This document shows positions 8,076-16,905 of a stretch of DNA of 64,000 bases, one piece after another. Below the pieces are notes generated by a model. The model was not told the origin of the DNA. It ran no database searches and saw only the letters and a list, made by a program, of their open reading frames with translations. This stretch comes from Bacteroidales bacterium (GTDB lineage Bacteria > Bacteroidota > Bacteroidia > Bacteroidales > P3), in contig JAFROL010000008.1 of assembly GCA_017429685.1 (NCBI GenBank), forward strand, positions 1 to 64,000. Reading direction: 5' to 3'. How positions within the stretch are numbered: the first letter of the stretch is position 1; each line of letters begins with the position of its first letter. A program made the position numbers and the translations under genes.

Positions 8076-8966
8076 ATGTCTTGCCATAAATGTCCACGCC
8101 AATGCAAAGCCCTGCCAGGTTTCTGCCGCAGCGATTCGGCCCATCCCGAAGTCGCCGCCGTCTACGCCCATACCGGCGAAGAGCCTCCCATATCGGGCCG
8201 GCGCGGCATAAGCAACATATTCTTTGCCCACTGCAACCTGCAGTGCATCTTCTGCCAGAACCGCCGCATCTCGCGTGCTACGGTCGACCCTGAGCTGGTC
8301 ACGCTTCACAGCGTCGACCAGATTGTCGAGGCCACAGCACAGAGTCTGCAACAGACCGAAAACATCGTCGGTCTGGTCAGCGCCACACAATACTCCGACC
8401 TCGTAGCCCCCATCGTCGAGGGGCTCCACAGCCGCGGCCTCTACCCCACCGTGGTCTACAACACCAACGGCTACGAACGCGTCGAAGTGCTGCAACAGAT
8501 AGCGCCCTACGTCGACATCTACCTGCCCGACTTCAAGTACAGCGATGCCGACTTGGCCCGACGCTACTCGAACGCCGCCGACTACCCTGAGGTGGCAGCG
8601 CTGGCAATCAAAGAGATGTATAACCAGAAAGGGTCTTCGCTCCCCACTGACGACGACGGCATTGCCTTCCGAGGCCTCATCGTGCGCCACCTCGTCCTGC
8701 CGGGCCAGGTCGACAACTCCATCCGATGCCTCGAATGGCTGGCCGACAACCTGTCGACAAACATATACATTTCGCTGATGGCACAATATTTTCCTCCAGA
8801 CGGAATCGCATTGCCCGACCAGCTGGGACGACGGCTTACCGACGACGAATACCGTCGCGTCACCGACGCCTTCTACGATTTGGGATTCCACCGCGGATGG
8901 GTGCAGGAACTCGAAGCCGCCGACAACTACAACCCGCATTTCGGAAAAGAGACCTATTTCAAGTGA
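8076..8966 (+). CDS. PflX-type radical SAM protein (pyruvate formate-lyase-activating-like)
   Basis: A 296-aa radical SAM enzyme. The [4Fe-4S]/SAM motif is C-x3-C-x2-C in FFAHCNLQCIFCQNRRIS. A preceding N-terminal Cys cluster (CHKCPRQCKALPGFC) and SGRRGISNIFF match the COG1313/PflX family, which resembles pyruvate formate-lyase activators but lacks an assigned substrate. VYNTNGYERVEVL and VDIYLPDFKYSDADLARRYSNAADY are further signatures. No glycyl-radical enzyme is adjacent, so no partner can be named. The ATG at 8076 follows an AT-repeat leader with no visible -7 box, so transcription start is unclear. Confidence 0.88.
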   Translation: MSCHKCPRQCKALPGFCRSDSAHPEVAAVYAHTGEEPPISGRRGISNIFFAHCNLQCIFCQNRRISRATVDPELVTLHSVDQIVEATAQSLQQTENIVGLVSATQYSDLVAPIVEGLHSRGLYPTVVYNTNGYERVEVLQQIAPYVDIYLPDFKYSDADLARRYSNAADYPEVAALAIKEMYNQKGSSLPTDDDGIAFRGLIVRHLVLPGQVDNSIRCLEWLADNLSTNIYISLMAQYFPPDGIALPDQLGRRLTDDEYRRVTDAFYDLGFHRGWVQELEAADNYNPHFGKETYFK

Positions 8967-9081
8967 GAAAAGCGAGTTAAGGTTTGGAAAAATCAAGGGA
9001 CAACACATTCCGGCACAAGCAATTAAGCACATCATCATTTCAACATATCAAAGTATCAACACTCCAACATTCCAACACAAA

Positions 9082-9702
9082 ATGGCCAAGAAAGAAAGAC
9101 TGGATTTCGACTACGAAGAATTTTTCAACGAAAGGCTTGAAGATACCGCCATCGTGACGTGGAGCACACGTCACCAGGCATTTACTTTCGCTTTCTACAT
9201 CAACCAGCTCTACAGCCTAAACCTGGAGCGTTGCGACGAAATAGAACTCGAAGCAGCGGGCAACACAGTACGATGCTCCGTATATTCATATATTTCCAAG
9301 GTCAATCAGCAAGTCTTCTTTCTTGTCGACACGCCGGCGGCCATCGCAAGGGCATCAGGCAGCGGCATCTTCTTCGACAAAACATTCCTCATCATTGGAC
9401 CCGACTCTTTCGAACTGGGCGAACGGATATACAACGAAACGGCACAGCTCCACACAGGCGACACGGCAAACTCTTATGCCGGACGGACACAGATGCTTCA
9501 AACATTTGTCGACTCAGGCATAGTTGAAAGCGCGATGTTCGACTTTTCCGACCCCGACAGCCCCGAAACGACATACTTCCCAAAAAGCACCAACAACCCC
9601 ACCCTGCAAAAAAGAAAGGCACGTTTTCTCAAAGAGGAACGGAAATTCATCTCCGACGTGCTTATGGCTCTCGACGACCTAATTCCCGACTTCGATTCAT
9701 AA
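9082..9702 (+). CDS. uncharacterised protein (possibly IPExxxVDY-like)
   Basis: A 206-aa soluble protein without signal peptide or membrane segment. It opens MAKKERLDFDYEEFF; residues 20-115 look alpha/beta (AIVTWSTRHQAFTFAFYINQLYSLNLERCDEIELE, QQVFFLVDTPA, FDKTFLIIGPDS), and a charged helix ends in LDDLIPDFDS. The combination of a short Bacteroidota protein with an FINQ/L...L.R..DIE-type core and a C-terminal IPDFDS is reminiscent of the IPExxxVDY family of unknown function, but the match is loose. It follows the radical SAM gene after 115 bp of CAACATTC-like word repeats and could be cotranscribed with it. Confidence 0.6.
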   Translation: MAKKERLDFDYEEFFNERLEDTAIVTWSTRHQAFTFAFYINQLYSLNLERCDEIELEAAGNTVRCSVYSYISKVNQQVFFLVDTPAAIARASGSGIFFDKTFLIIGPDSFELGERIYNETAQLHTGDTANSYAGRTQMLQTFVDSGIVESAMFDFSDPDSPETTYFPKSTNNPTLQKRKARFLKEERKFISDVLMALDDLIPDFDS

Positions 9703-9909
9703 GGGTTCGGCCCGAAGGGGCATTAGAAATATTGTATTTCTACAAGACCAACGGTCCTCAGGCTACGCACAATTCCAGCGGCTGGCCTGCAGGACAATAC
9801 GTCGTTGTTATTCGCCATAATGCCTATGTTACAACACGAAAACCAACGTCGCGAAATAATTTTTCGAAAGAAAAGCAGCCAAAAAAATCACAAATAGAAA
9901 TATTTTGTT

Positions 9910-9917
9910 TACTTTTG
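9910..9917 (+). promoter_or_regulatory. -7 box TACTTTTG
   Basis: TAnnTTTG match in the 300-bp gap before the DUF349 gene, about 86 bp upstream of its ATG. The rest of this gap shows no gene. Confidence 0.55.
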
Positions 9918-10002
9918 CACTTCGAATTTGTCGGACAAAAAACCGAAAAATATCATTAACCTACTTTAAAACAAGCAATTGTAACACAAATCGAACACCA
10001 AA

Positions 10003-12012
10003 ATGGAAGAACCAAAAGAAATGCAAAACGAGACTCAGGAGACCATTCAGACCCCAAATGTCGAACAAGCCATCCAGTCCGAGCAGACACCCGAAACCCT
10101 GGCAGAGACATCTGCTGAAAACTGCCAAAGCGAAGTTCCGCAACAGGAAACCGAACACATTGACAACGAACCGACTGCGACAACCGAATCCACCGAAGCT
10201 GAATTCGCCCAGTCCAATCCCGAACAAACCGAAAACGAAGTCGACGAGGAGCCAACCGTCGACTACAGCACTATGAGCCGCGAGGAACTCACCGAGGCAC
10301 TCAAGGAACTGCTCCAAACCGACGACATCACAAAGATCAAAAACCGCGTAGGCGCCATCAAACTGCGCTTTGCCGAAACCGACCGCGAAGCCAAGAAAGC
10401 TGCCTTCGACAAATTCATCGAACAGGGCGGCAACAAGGACGAATACGAAGGCGGTGACGACGAAATAGCCCAAGCCTACCGCAAAATATACAATATATAC
10501 CGCGAACGTCGACAGAAACACATCGACGAAGTCGAGGCGGTAAAAAAACACAACCTCGAACAAAAGCAGCAGATTCTCGACGAACTGCGGAAACTCATCG
10601 ACGACGAGTCGGAAAGCCTGAAACAGTCCTACGACCAGTTCAACGCCATTCAGGACAAATGGAAATCCATCGGCGAGGTGCCACGCACCGAACTCAACGG
10701 ATTGTGGCAGAACTACCACTTCCTCGTGGAGCAGTTCTTCAACAAAGTGAAAATCAACAAAGAGCTGATACTGCTTGACCAGAAGAAAAACCTCGAAAGC
10801 AAAACCCTGCTTTGCGAAAAAGCCGAAGAGCTCATCGTCGAGCCTTCGATAGCCAAAGCCGCCAAGGAACTGCAAAGCCTCCGCGAGCAATGGCGCGAAA
10901 TCGGTCCCGTACCCGTCGAACAGAACGACGAGATTTGGGCTCGGTTCCGCAATGCCGCAAGCCAAATCGACGAACGCCGCCGCGAATACTATGAGCAGCG
11001 CCGCGACGAAATGGAGAAAAACCTCCTTGCCAAGCAGGCCCTTGTAGAAAAAGCCCACGAACTTTCAGCAGAAACGCCATCCACCACAAAAGAGTGGAAC
11101 GACATCTCGGCACAACTTGACGAGCTGCTCAAGGTTTGGAAAAGCATCGGTCCCGTGCCCCGCGAGCAGAACGAAGAAATCTGGAACTCCTTCAAGGGCT
11201 GCATTGACCGTTTCTATGCCGAAAAGAAACAGCACTTCGAGACCGTGAAAGACGAACAGTCGGAAAACTACAACAAGAAAGTGGACCTCTGCCTCCAAGC
11301 CGAAGCTATCGCCAAACGCGAAGACTGGAAAAAAGCCACCGAGGAACTCCTGAAACTGCAGGAAGAATGGAAACACATAGGCCCCGTCAACCGCAAGGTT
11401 AGCGAGAAAATATGGCAGCGTTTCCGCAGCGCCTGCGACGAATTCTTCAAACGCAAATCCGACCACTTCACGACCCTGCGCGGCTCGGAACAGGAAAACC
11501 TGGAAAAGAAAGAGGCCATCCTCGCCGAACTCAAAGCCTACAGCTTTGGCGACAACAAGGACGAGAATCTGGGTGCCATCAAGGATTTCCAGCGCCGATG
11601 GATGGAGGTGGGATTTGTCCCCATCGCCGAAAAACAGCGCCTGCAGAAAGAATTCCGCGACACCATCAACAAGATGTTCGAGCAACTCAAAATCACCGCA
11701 CGCGAAGCCGAACTCAACAGCTTCCGCGAAACGCTGCACACCTCCAAAGGCGGACACGCCCTCAACGACAAACGCTCGCAGCTGATCGAACAAATCCAGA
11801 AACTCCGCGCCGACCTCAGCCTTTGGGAAAACAACCTCGGTTTCCTTGCCGAATCGAAACAGGCCGACCTGCTGAAAGCCGAATTCGAAAAGAAAATGCA
11901 GAACGCACGTCAGGAAATAGCCCTGCTCGAGGCAAAACTCAAAATCTTAGACAACGAGAACCAGCAGGCTGAAGAGAGCAAGAAAGAAGAAAAGAACAAT
12001 CAGCCCGAATAG
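10003..12012 (+). CDS. DUF349 repeat protein
   Basis: A 669-aa soluble, highly charged protein. The first 80 residues are acidic and low in complexity (Glu/Thr/Gln rich). From about residue 135 it consists of successive DUF349 helical repeats, each recognisable by a W(K/R).IG(P/E)VP motif: DKWKSIGEVPR, EQWREIGPVPVE, KVWKSIGPVPRE, EEWKHIGPVNRK and RRWMEVGFVPIA. A coiled-coil tail ends in a Glu/Lys-rich stretch. DUF349 proteins are widespread in Bacteroidota; in E. coli the relative YgaU/KpnC-like naming does not apply and function here is unknown. The gene is monocistronic, bounded by a -7 box and a strong terminator. Confidence 0.9.
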   Translation: MEEPKEMQNETQETIQTPNVEQAIQSEQTPETLAETSAENCQSEVPQQETEHIDNEPTATTESTEAEFAQSNPEQTENEVDEEPTVDYSTMSREELTEALKELLQTDDITKIKNRVGAIKLRFAETDREAKKAAFDKFIEQGGNKDEYEGGDDEIAQAYRKIYNIYRERRQKHIDEVEAVKKHNLEQKQQILDELRKLIDDESESLKQSYDQFNAIQDKWKSIGEVPRTELNGLWQNYHFLVEQFFNKVKINKELILLDQKKNLESKTLLCEKAEELIVEPSIAKAAKELQSLREQWREIGPVPVEQNDEIWARFRNAASQIDERRREYYEQRRDEMEKNLLAKQALVEKAHELSAETPSTTKEWNDISAQLDELLKVWKSIGPVPREQNEEIWNSFKGCIDRFYAEKKQHFETVKDEQSENYNKKVDLCLQAEAIAKREDWKKATEELLKLQEEWKHIGPVNRKVSEKIWQRFRSACDEFFKRKSDHFTTLRGSEQENLEKKEAILAELKAYSFGDNKDENLGAIKDFQRRWMEVGFVPIAEKQRLQKEFRDTINKMFEQLKITAREAELNSFRETLHTSKGGHALNDKRSQLIEQIQKLRADLSLWENNLGFLAESKQADLLKAEFEKKMQNARQEIALLEAKLKILDNENQQAEESKKEEKNNQPE

Positions 12013-12056
12013 CAACAGGCCGACATCGCGGCCGTTGCAACAGAACGACATCCACA

Positions 12057-12092
12057 AGTGTGCGCGCCATTACAAGCGCGCACACTATTTTT
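12057..12092 (+). terminator. terminator after the DUF349 gene
   Basis: 11-bp GC-rich stem AGTGTGCGCGC / GCGCGCACACT, 8-nt loop, then ATTTTTTG. Confidence 0.9.
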
Positions 12093-12221
12093 TGCCACCT
12101 CAACCTGTCCCCTTTTATTGCCACAAGACCATTCTGCCAGTGAACCCCTTTTTCAGCTACTTCGGAACCGATTTGGAGCACTAAAGAAGAAAATGCATCC
12201 TTCCGTTTGGCTTTTTTTTCG

Positions 12222-12229
12222 TAAATTTG
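12222..12229 (+). promoter_or_regulatory. -7 box TAAATTTG
   Basis: TAnnTTTG match followed by GCAAAT, 25 bp before the gldB start; the implied leader is short (about 15-20 nt). Confidence 0.65.
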
Positions 12230-12254
12230 CAAATTGTATTATATATAAAAAAGG

Positions 12255-13244
12255 ATGAAAAAAACCTTCAAAATATTATTTTGCAGCCTATTGTCGACAA
12301 TCGCCCTCGCTGCTTGCAGCGGCAAATCCCATCGCGGTGACGCTGCCGACATCCAATTCGACCGCTACGAGCAGGTGATGTTCGACACTCCCAGCGACAG
12401 ACTCACCGACGCCCTGCGCAAGTTCCAAAGCGAGCACGACAACCCACTACTGAACATCCACCCCGACGACCAGCAGTATATGGCACAACTGTACGATTTC
12501 GTAAACGACAACACCGTCCGCGACATCTACGAAATCACCCAGAAACACTACGGCAACCTGCACTGGCTCGAAAAAGAGCTTTCCGGCGCTCTGAAAAAAG
12601 CCAAGTCGCTGGACGACGACATAGACATCGACCATTTCGCCACCTTCGTTTCGGGCTACTTCGACTACAGCCAGCGCATCCTGACCGACCGCAATTCGAA
12701 AAGCCTGCTGCTAAGCATCGACCAATACGCTTTGGGCGATATGGAAAAATACAGCTATTTCGGACTGCCATTGTATATCGTCGAACTCAGCGACAGCGTT
12801 TTTCTGGCCTCGGACATAATGGCGGAAATAGCACGCCAATACAGGGCAATGCCCGACGAAAAGGACCTGACGATGCTCGACCTGATGGTCGCCGAAGGCA
12901 AGGTGCTCTATTTCCTCGACAAGGTGATGCCGCGCAAAGACGACCGTCTGAAAATCAGATACAGCGAAGAACAGTTCGACTGGATGCAGGCCAACGAAGG
13001 TCGCGTGTGGGCATACTTCATCCAGAACGAAATGCTTTACGAAAAGGACTTCAGCCGCTACCACAACTTCTTCGACGATGCACCCAAAACCAACGCTTTC
13101 AAGGATTCGGCACCGCGAACGACACACTATATCGGCTGGCAAATCGTGCGCAAATATATGGAAAACACTAATTCGACGATGAAAGAGCTCTTTGCAAACA
13201 CCAACTCGCAAGCCATACTGCAAGCATCGAAATACAAACCGTGA
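12255..13244 (+). CDS. gldB: GldB-family gliding/T9SS-associated lipoprotein
   Basis: A 329-aa lipoprotein: signal peptide ending IALAAC (lipid-attached Cys21), then an all-helical domain. Family signatures are VMFDTPSDRLTDALRKFQSEH near the start, FNIHPDD-like LLNIHPDDQQYMAQLYDFV, GDMEKYSYFGLPLYIVE in the middle and the conserved end PRTTHYIGWQIVRKYMENTNSTMKELFANTNSQAILQASKYKP. GldB proteins are inner-membrane lipoproteins required for gliding in flavobacteria and present in many Bacteroidota with T9SS. This agrees with the T9SS cargo genes in the window. The neighbouring gld genes are absent here. Confidence 0.9.
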   Translation: MKKTFKILFCSLLSTIALAACSGKSHRGDAADIQFDRYEQVMFDTPSDRLTDALRKFQSEHDNPLLNIHPDDQQYMAQLYDFVNDNTVRDIYEITQKHYGNLHWLEKELSGALKKAKSLDDDIDIDHFATFVSGYFDYSQRILTDRNSKSLLLSIDQYALGDMEKYSYFGLPLYIVELSDSVFLASDIMAEIARQYRAMPDEKDLTMLDLMVAEGKVLYFLDKVMPRKDDRLKIRYSEEQFDWMQANEGRVWAYFIQNEMLYEKDFSRYHNFFDDAPKTNAFKDSAPRTTHYIGWQIVRKYMENTNSTMKELFANTNSQAILQASKYKP

Positions 13245-13469
13245 AATAGTGACCTGTGAATAGTGAATAGTGACACGAACTCGCTCGCATCACAGGTCAC
13301 AGGTCACAATTCACAATAATGACACGAACTCGCTCGCATCACAGGTCACAGGTCACAATTCACAATAATGACACGAACTCGCTCGCATCACAGGTCACAG
13401 GTCACAATTCACAAATTAACGAATTAACGTATTAACAAATTAACGAATTAACGAATTAACGAATTAACA
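13245..13469. repeat. 49-bp tandem repeat plus ATTAACGAA 9-mers
   Basis: Three head-to-tail 49-bp units (13272-13320, 13321-13369, 13370 to about 13414), each beginning GACACGAACTCGCTCGCATC and ending in CACAGGTCAC-type words. These are followed by about six ATTAACGAA-like 9-mers that run up to the ATG of the next gene at 13470. The first two 49-bp units are identical by eye. Confidence 0.92.
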
Positions 13470-15419
13470 ATGACACAAAGGAACGGATGGTTCAAACCAA
13501 ATAACGTATACGGATACCTTATCGTAAAAATATTGATAGCACTTGCGGCACTGACGCTGACGCAAGCGATGTACTACGCACTCAACAGCAGCCACTTCAA
13601 GATTGACGGCTTTGGCGAATGGTGCGGCATCGTATGGGGTTTTCTGCGTTTCGCCGTGGCAACGCTGACGCTGGTGCTGCTGCCCTTCATCGTCATCAAC
13701 CTTATTCCCAGCAACAAGCGCTGGAAACCCTGGTACCGTGGCATCAGCAACCTGCTCTATCTCATCCCTACGCTTACCGTCGTCATTGTCAACCAGATCG
13801 ACGTCGCCTATTTCCAGTTCACCTACCGCCGTATGAGCAGCGAAATGTTCGCCTATATGGGCGTCGGCGGCGATATGGGCAACCTGATACCCAAATTCCT
13901 GGTCGACTACTGGCCCGTCAGCGTCAGCGGTGTTGTTATCATCGCCCTGTTTCTGCTATGCTCGCACAAGACCGTCTTCCCTGCCCTCAACGAATACGGC
14001 GTCAACCGCCGCAACGACTGGATAGGTCTCTGCGCCGGACTGCTGCTGACCTTCTTCTTTGTCCGCGGAGGGGCACAGCGCCATTTCATTGCGCTCAACG
14101 ACTCGGCACGCTACTGCCAGATGAAAAACACGCCGATGATTCTGAATTCGCCCTACAACATCATTCGCACCTTGGGTGTCGACGACCTGAAAGAGCTCAA
14201 CTATATGAGCGACGACGAGGCCCGCGCCCTCTTCAACCCCGAATTCACACCCCTGGCGGCCAAGGGCATTGCCCCTGCCGTCAGCTACGGCGATTTCCGC
14301 GCCGGAGCCGGACAAGTGGCCTATACGGGCAGCGACAGTCTGACCTACTATCGCGGCAAAAACATCGTCATCATCATCCTCGAAAGCTTCTCGCAGGAAT
14401 ATATGGGATGCTACAACGACGGCGTGATGGAGAGCTTCACTCCCTTCCTCGACTCGCTGGCAAGCCAAAGCCTTCTCTTCCAGGGCCGCTCCAACGGCAA
14501 GAAATCGATAGAGTCCATACCCTCCGTGATGGCATCGCTGCCAACGCTGATGGACCGTCCCGTACTGATGTCGCAATTCAAGAACAACGACATCACCGGA
14601 CTGCCCACGCTGCTCAAGAGGCACGGATATAACACCGCCTTCTTCCACGGCGCCTACAACGGCTCGATGGGATTCGACGCCTTCTGCAAGAAAATAGGAT
14701 TCGACGCCTACTACGGCCGCAACGAATTCGGCAACGACGCCTACCACGACGGCACCTGGGGCATCTTCGACGAGCCGTTCCTGCAGTATATGGCTCTGCA
14801 GCTGACACGCACCCCCGAGCCTTTCCTCGCCGGCGTCTTCACCATCTCGTCGCACCACCCCTACACCATCCCCAAAGAATACCAGGGCAAACTCAAGGAA
14901 GGCCACCATCCCATCCTGCAGTGCGTCAACTACAGCGATATGGCACTGCGCAAATTCTTCGCCACCGCCGCCAGCCAGCCCTGGTACGACAACACACTTT
15001 TCATCATTATGGCCGACCACCCCGCACAGGCCCTGTCGGCGCAGTTCAACGACTACGGCCCCTGGTACCGGATTCCTATGATCATCTTCGACCCGCAGCA
15101 TCCTGTCGGACAACGCAGCGACCGCATCGTGCAGCAAAGCGACATAATGCCGACGCTGATCGACTACCTGGGCTTCGACGACCAGTGCATCTGCTTCGGC
15201 AACAGCGTCTTCCAGCAGCCCGAAGGATGGCAAGTGGCCTACGGATGCGGCTACCACCAGCTGGTCAGCAACGACGGCGTAGCCCTGATCGAGGAAAGCC
15301 CCAGCCGCACTTTTGAAGAAGATGGCAACAGCCGGCTCGACCTGCTGAAAGCCGTCCTGCAGCAATATGCCAAACGTATGATAAACAACCAACTGACAAC
15401 AGCGAATAGTGACCAGTGA
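13470..15419 (+). CDS. LTA-synthase-family sulfatase / phosphoglycerol transferase-like protein
   Basis: A 649-aa inner-membrane protein. About five hydrophobic segments occupy residues 15-210 (LIVKILIALAALTLTQAMYY, FLRFAVATLTLVLLPFIVI, SGVVIIALFLLC and so on). They precede an alkaline-phosphatase/sulfatase-fold domain starting at GKNIVIIILESFSQEYMG (metal-binding Glu). Nearby KKSIESIPSVMASLP supplies the nucleophile region (Ser/Thr), with FHGAYNGSMGFDAF and FIIMADHPAQ (Asp-His metal ligands) later. The family includes LtaS and OpgB; in Gram-negatives related enzymes move phosphoglycerol or phosphoethanolamine onto surface glycans. The exact reaction is not readable. The last codons (ANSDQ) and the stop are encoded inside a repeat hairpin. 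Confidence 0.88.
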   Translation: MTQRNGWFKPNNVYGYLIVKILIALAALTLTQAMYYALNSSHFKIDGFGEWCGIVWGFLRFAVATLTLVLLPFIVINLIPSNKRWKPWYRGISNLLYLIPTLTVVIVNQIDVAYFQFTYRRMSSEMFAYMGVGGDMGNLIPKFLVDYWPVSVSGVVIIALFLLCSHKTVFPALNEYGVNRRNDWIGLCAGLLLTFFFVRGGAQRHFIALNDSARYCQMKNTPMILNSPYNIIRTLGVDDLKELNYMSDDEARALFNPEFTPLAAKGIAPAVSYGDFRAGAGQVAYTGSDSLTYYRGKNIVIIILESFSQEYMGCYNDGVMESFTPFLDSLASQSLLFQGRSNGKKSIESIPSVMASLPTLMDRPVLMSQFKNNDITGLPTLLKRHGYNTAFFHGAYNGSMGFDAFCKKIGFDAYYGRNEFGNDAYHDGTWGIFDEPFLQYMALQLTRTPEPFLAGVFTISSHHPYTIPKEYQGKLKEGHHPILQCVNYSDMALRKFFATAASQPWYDNTLFIIMADHPAQALSAQFNDYGPWYRIPMIIFDPQHPVGQRSDRIVQQSDIMPTLIDYLGFDDQCICFGNSVFQQPEGWQVAYGCGYHQLVSNDGVALIEESPSRTFEEDGNSRLDLLKAVLQQYAKRMINNQLTTANSDQ

Positions 15420-15461
15420 CCAGTGACACGAGCGTGTTCGTGTCACTGGTCACTGGTCACT
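15408..15461. repeat. 24-bp perfect hairpin of AGTGACC words containing a stop codon
   Basis: Arms 15408-15431 and 15438-15461 are perfectly complementary with a 6-nt loop (GCGTGT). They are made of GTGACCA heptamers and their complement. The TGA stop of the sulfatase gene (15417-15419) is inside the left arm. Confidence 0.93.
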
Positions 15462-15489
15462 GGTCACATATTTCAATTCCCAATTTTCA

Positions 15490-16368
15490 ATGAAACGCAA
15501 CCTGCTCTTTATAGTAAACCCCATCTCCGGCATCGGCAAACAGAAAAAGATTGAGTCGCTGATAGAAGCCAACATCGACAAAACGCTGATTGACTACACA
15601 GTGCGCTACACCGAGCGTATCCATCACGGCAAGGTTCTGGCCCAGGAGGCCGTAGAACAAGGCTGTTTCGACGCCATTGTCGCCGTGGGTGGCGACGGCA
15701 GCGTCAACGACGTTGTTTCCGGAATGGTCGGAAGCAACATCGCCCTCGGCATCATCCCCTGCGGCAGCGGCAACGGTCTGGCGCGCAACCTCAAAATACC
15801 GCTGACGCCATCGCACGCCATTGAAGTGTTGAACCACTACAAGATAGCCGAAATCGACACCATCTACCTCAACGACCGCGTCGTGACAAGCATCGCAGGC
15901 ATCGGCTTCGACGCCCGCGTCGCACGGCGAATGAAACAGACCCGCGTGCGCGGACTGCAGGCCTATGCCAAAATAATACTGACCGACTATCCCACCTACA
16001 AAGAGCACACCTTCCGGCTCAACATCGACGGCAACGAAATCGAACGCAAAGCCTGGTTCATCAGCTTCGCCAACTCCAACCAGTTCGGCTACAACACCGC
16101 CATAGCACCCTTGGCCAAGCTTGACGACGGCCTGATCGACGTCTGCATCGTCGACCGCATCCCACTGCTGCACCTGCCGCTGACGGCGCCGCTGCTCTAC
16201 CTCAACCACTTCGAACTGTCGCAGCACGTCGAATACTTCAAAGCCCACGAAGTCACGGTCTACAACAACGACGAGAAATGGGTCAATATCGACGGCGAAG
16301 GCGAACGCATAGGCACCGAACTGCACTTCCACAACGTCCGCAAATCGCTGAAAGTACTGGTACCGTGA
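15490..16368 (+). CDS. diacylglycerol/lipid kinase (DagK catalytic family)
   Basis: A 292-aa soluble kinase of the YegS/DgkB type that phosphorylates a lipid alcohol with ATP at the inner face of the membrane. Signatures are FIVNPISGIGK near the N-terminus, the nucleotide loop AVGGDGSVNDVVSGMVG, IIPCGSGNGLARNLKIP, and a C-terminal beta domain (KWVNIDGEGERIGTELHFH). Length is normal. It follows the sulfatase gene after 70 bp that are mostly hairpin. Both concern membrane lipid head groups, so a shared role in recycling diacylglycerol released by phosphoglycerol-type transfer is attractive but inferred. Confidence 0.92.
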   Translation: MKRNLLFIVNPISGIGKQKKIESLIEANIDKTLIDYTVRYTERIHHGKVLAQEAVEQGCFDAIVAVGGDGSVNDVVSGMVGSNIALGIIPCGSGNGLARNLKIPLTPSHAIEVLNHYKIAEIDTIYLNDRVVTSIAGIGFDARVARRMKQTRVRGLQAYAKIILTDYPTYKEHTFRLNIDGNEIERKAWFISFANSNQFGYNTAIAPLAKLDDGLIDVCIVDRIPLLHLPLTAPLLYLNHFELSQHVEYFKAHEVTVYNNDEKWVNIDGEGERIGTELHFHNVRKSLKVLVP

Positions 16369-16575
16369 TAGTGAATAGTGAATAGTGACCAGTGAATAGT
16401 GAATAGTGATATGACCGCGTCAGCCACTAACGCATTAACACATTAACACATTAACGCAACGCATTAACACATTAACACATTAACACATTAACACACTAAC
16501 GCACTAACGCATTAACGCATTAACGCATTAACGCATTAACGCATTAACAAATTAACACATTAACAAATTAACATA
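16369..16575. repeat. GTGAATA heptamers followed by ATTAACACA/ATTAACGCA 9-mers
   Basis: About 45 bp of GTGAATA/GTGACCA words, then about 16 tandem copies of a 9-mer (ATTAACRCA) from about 16427 to 16573, ending 2 bp before the ATG of the SUI1 gene. Confidence 0.93.
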
Positions 16576-16905
16576 ATGTCAAAGAAAAATCGCATCGGCG
16601 TCGTCTATTCCACCAATCCCGACTTTGAATACCAATACGACGACAACACACAGCAGCAGGAGACCCTGCCCCCTCGACAGCAGAAACTACACGTCACTCT
16701 GGACCGCAAGCAGCGCGGTGGCAAGCAAGTGACGCTGGTAACAGGCTTTGTCGGCACCGACGACGACCTCGACGCTTTGGGCAAAATGCTGAAAACCAAA
16801 TGCGGTGTGGGTGGCAACACCAAGAATGGCGAAATCCTGATTCAGGGCGACTTCCGCGAAAAAGTTCTCACCCTGCTCAAAGCCGAAGGCTACAACGCAA
16901 GATAA
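16576..16905 (+). CDS. SUI1/YciH-family translation initiation factor
   Basis: A 109-aa protein: an acidic, Gln-rich N-terminal extension (residues 1-37), then the SUI1/eIF1 fold (KLHVTLDRKQRGGKQVTLVTGFVGTDDDLDALGKMLKTKCGVGGNTKNGEILIQGDFREKVLTLLKAEGY). The basic loop RKQRGGKQVTLV and the CGVGG...GEI.IQGD pattern are diagnostic. The family binds the ribosomal small subunit and can affect start-codon selection, which may matter in a phylum with weak Shine-Dalgarno use. Expression probably depends on read-through from the lipid-kinase gene, because only 9-mer repeats precede the start. Confidence 0.93.
   Translation: MSKKNRIGVVYSTNPDFEYQYDDNTQQQETLPPRQQKLHVTLDRKQRGGKQVTLVTGFVGTDDDLDALGKMLKTKCGVGGNTKNGEILIQGDFREKVLTLLKAEGYNAR

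Noticed and set aside
9703-10002. tRNA or small RNA in the gap before the DUF349 gene
   Set aside because: No cloverleaf arms or CCA-type end; only a short GGGG/CCCC-like pairing near 9710.
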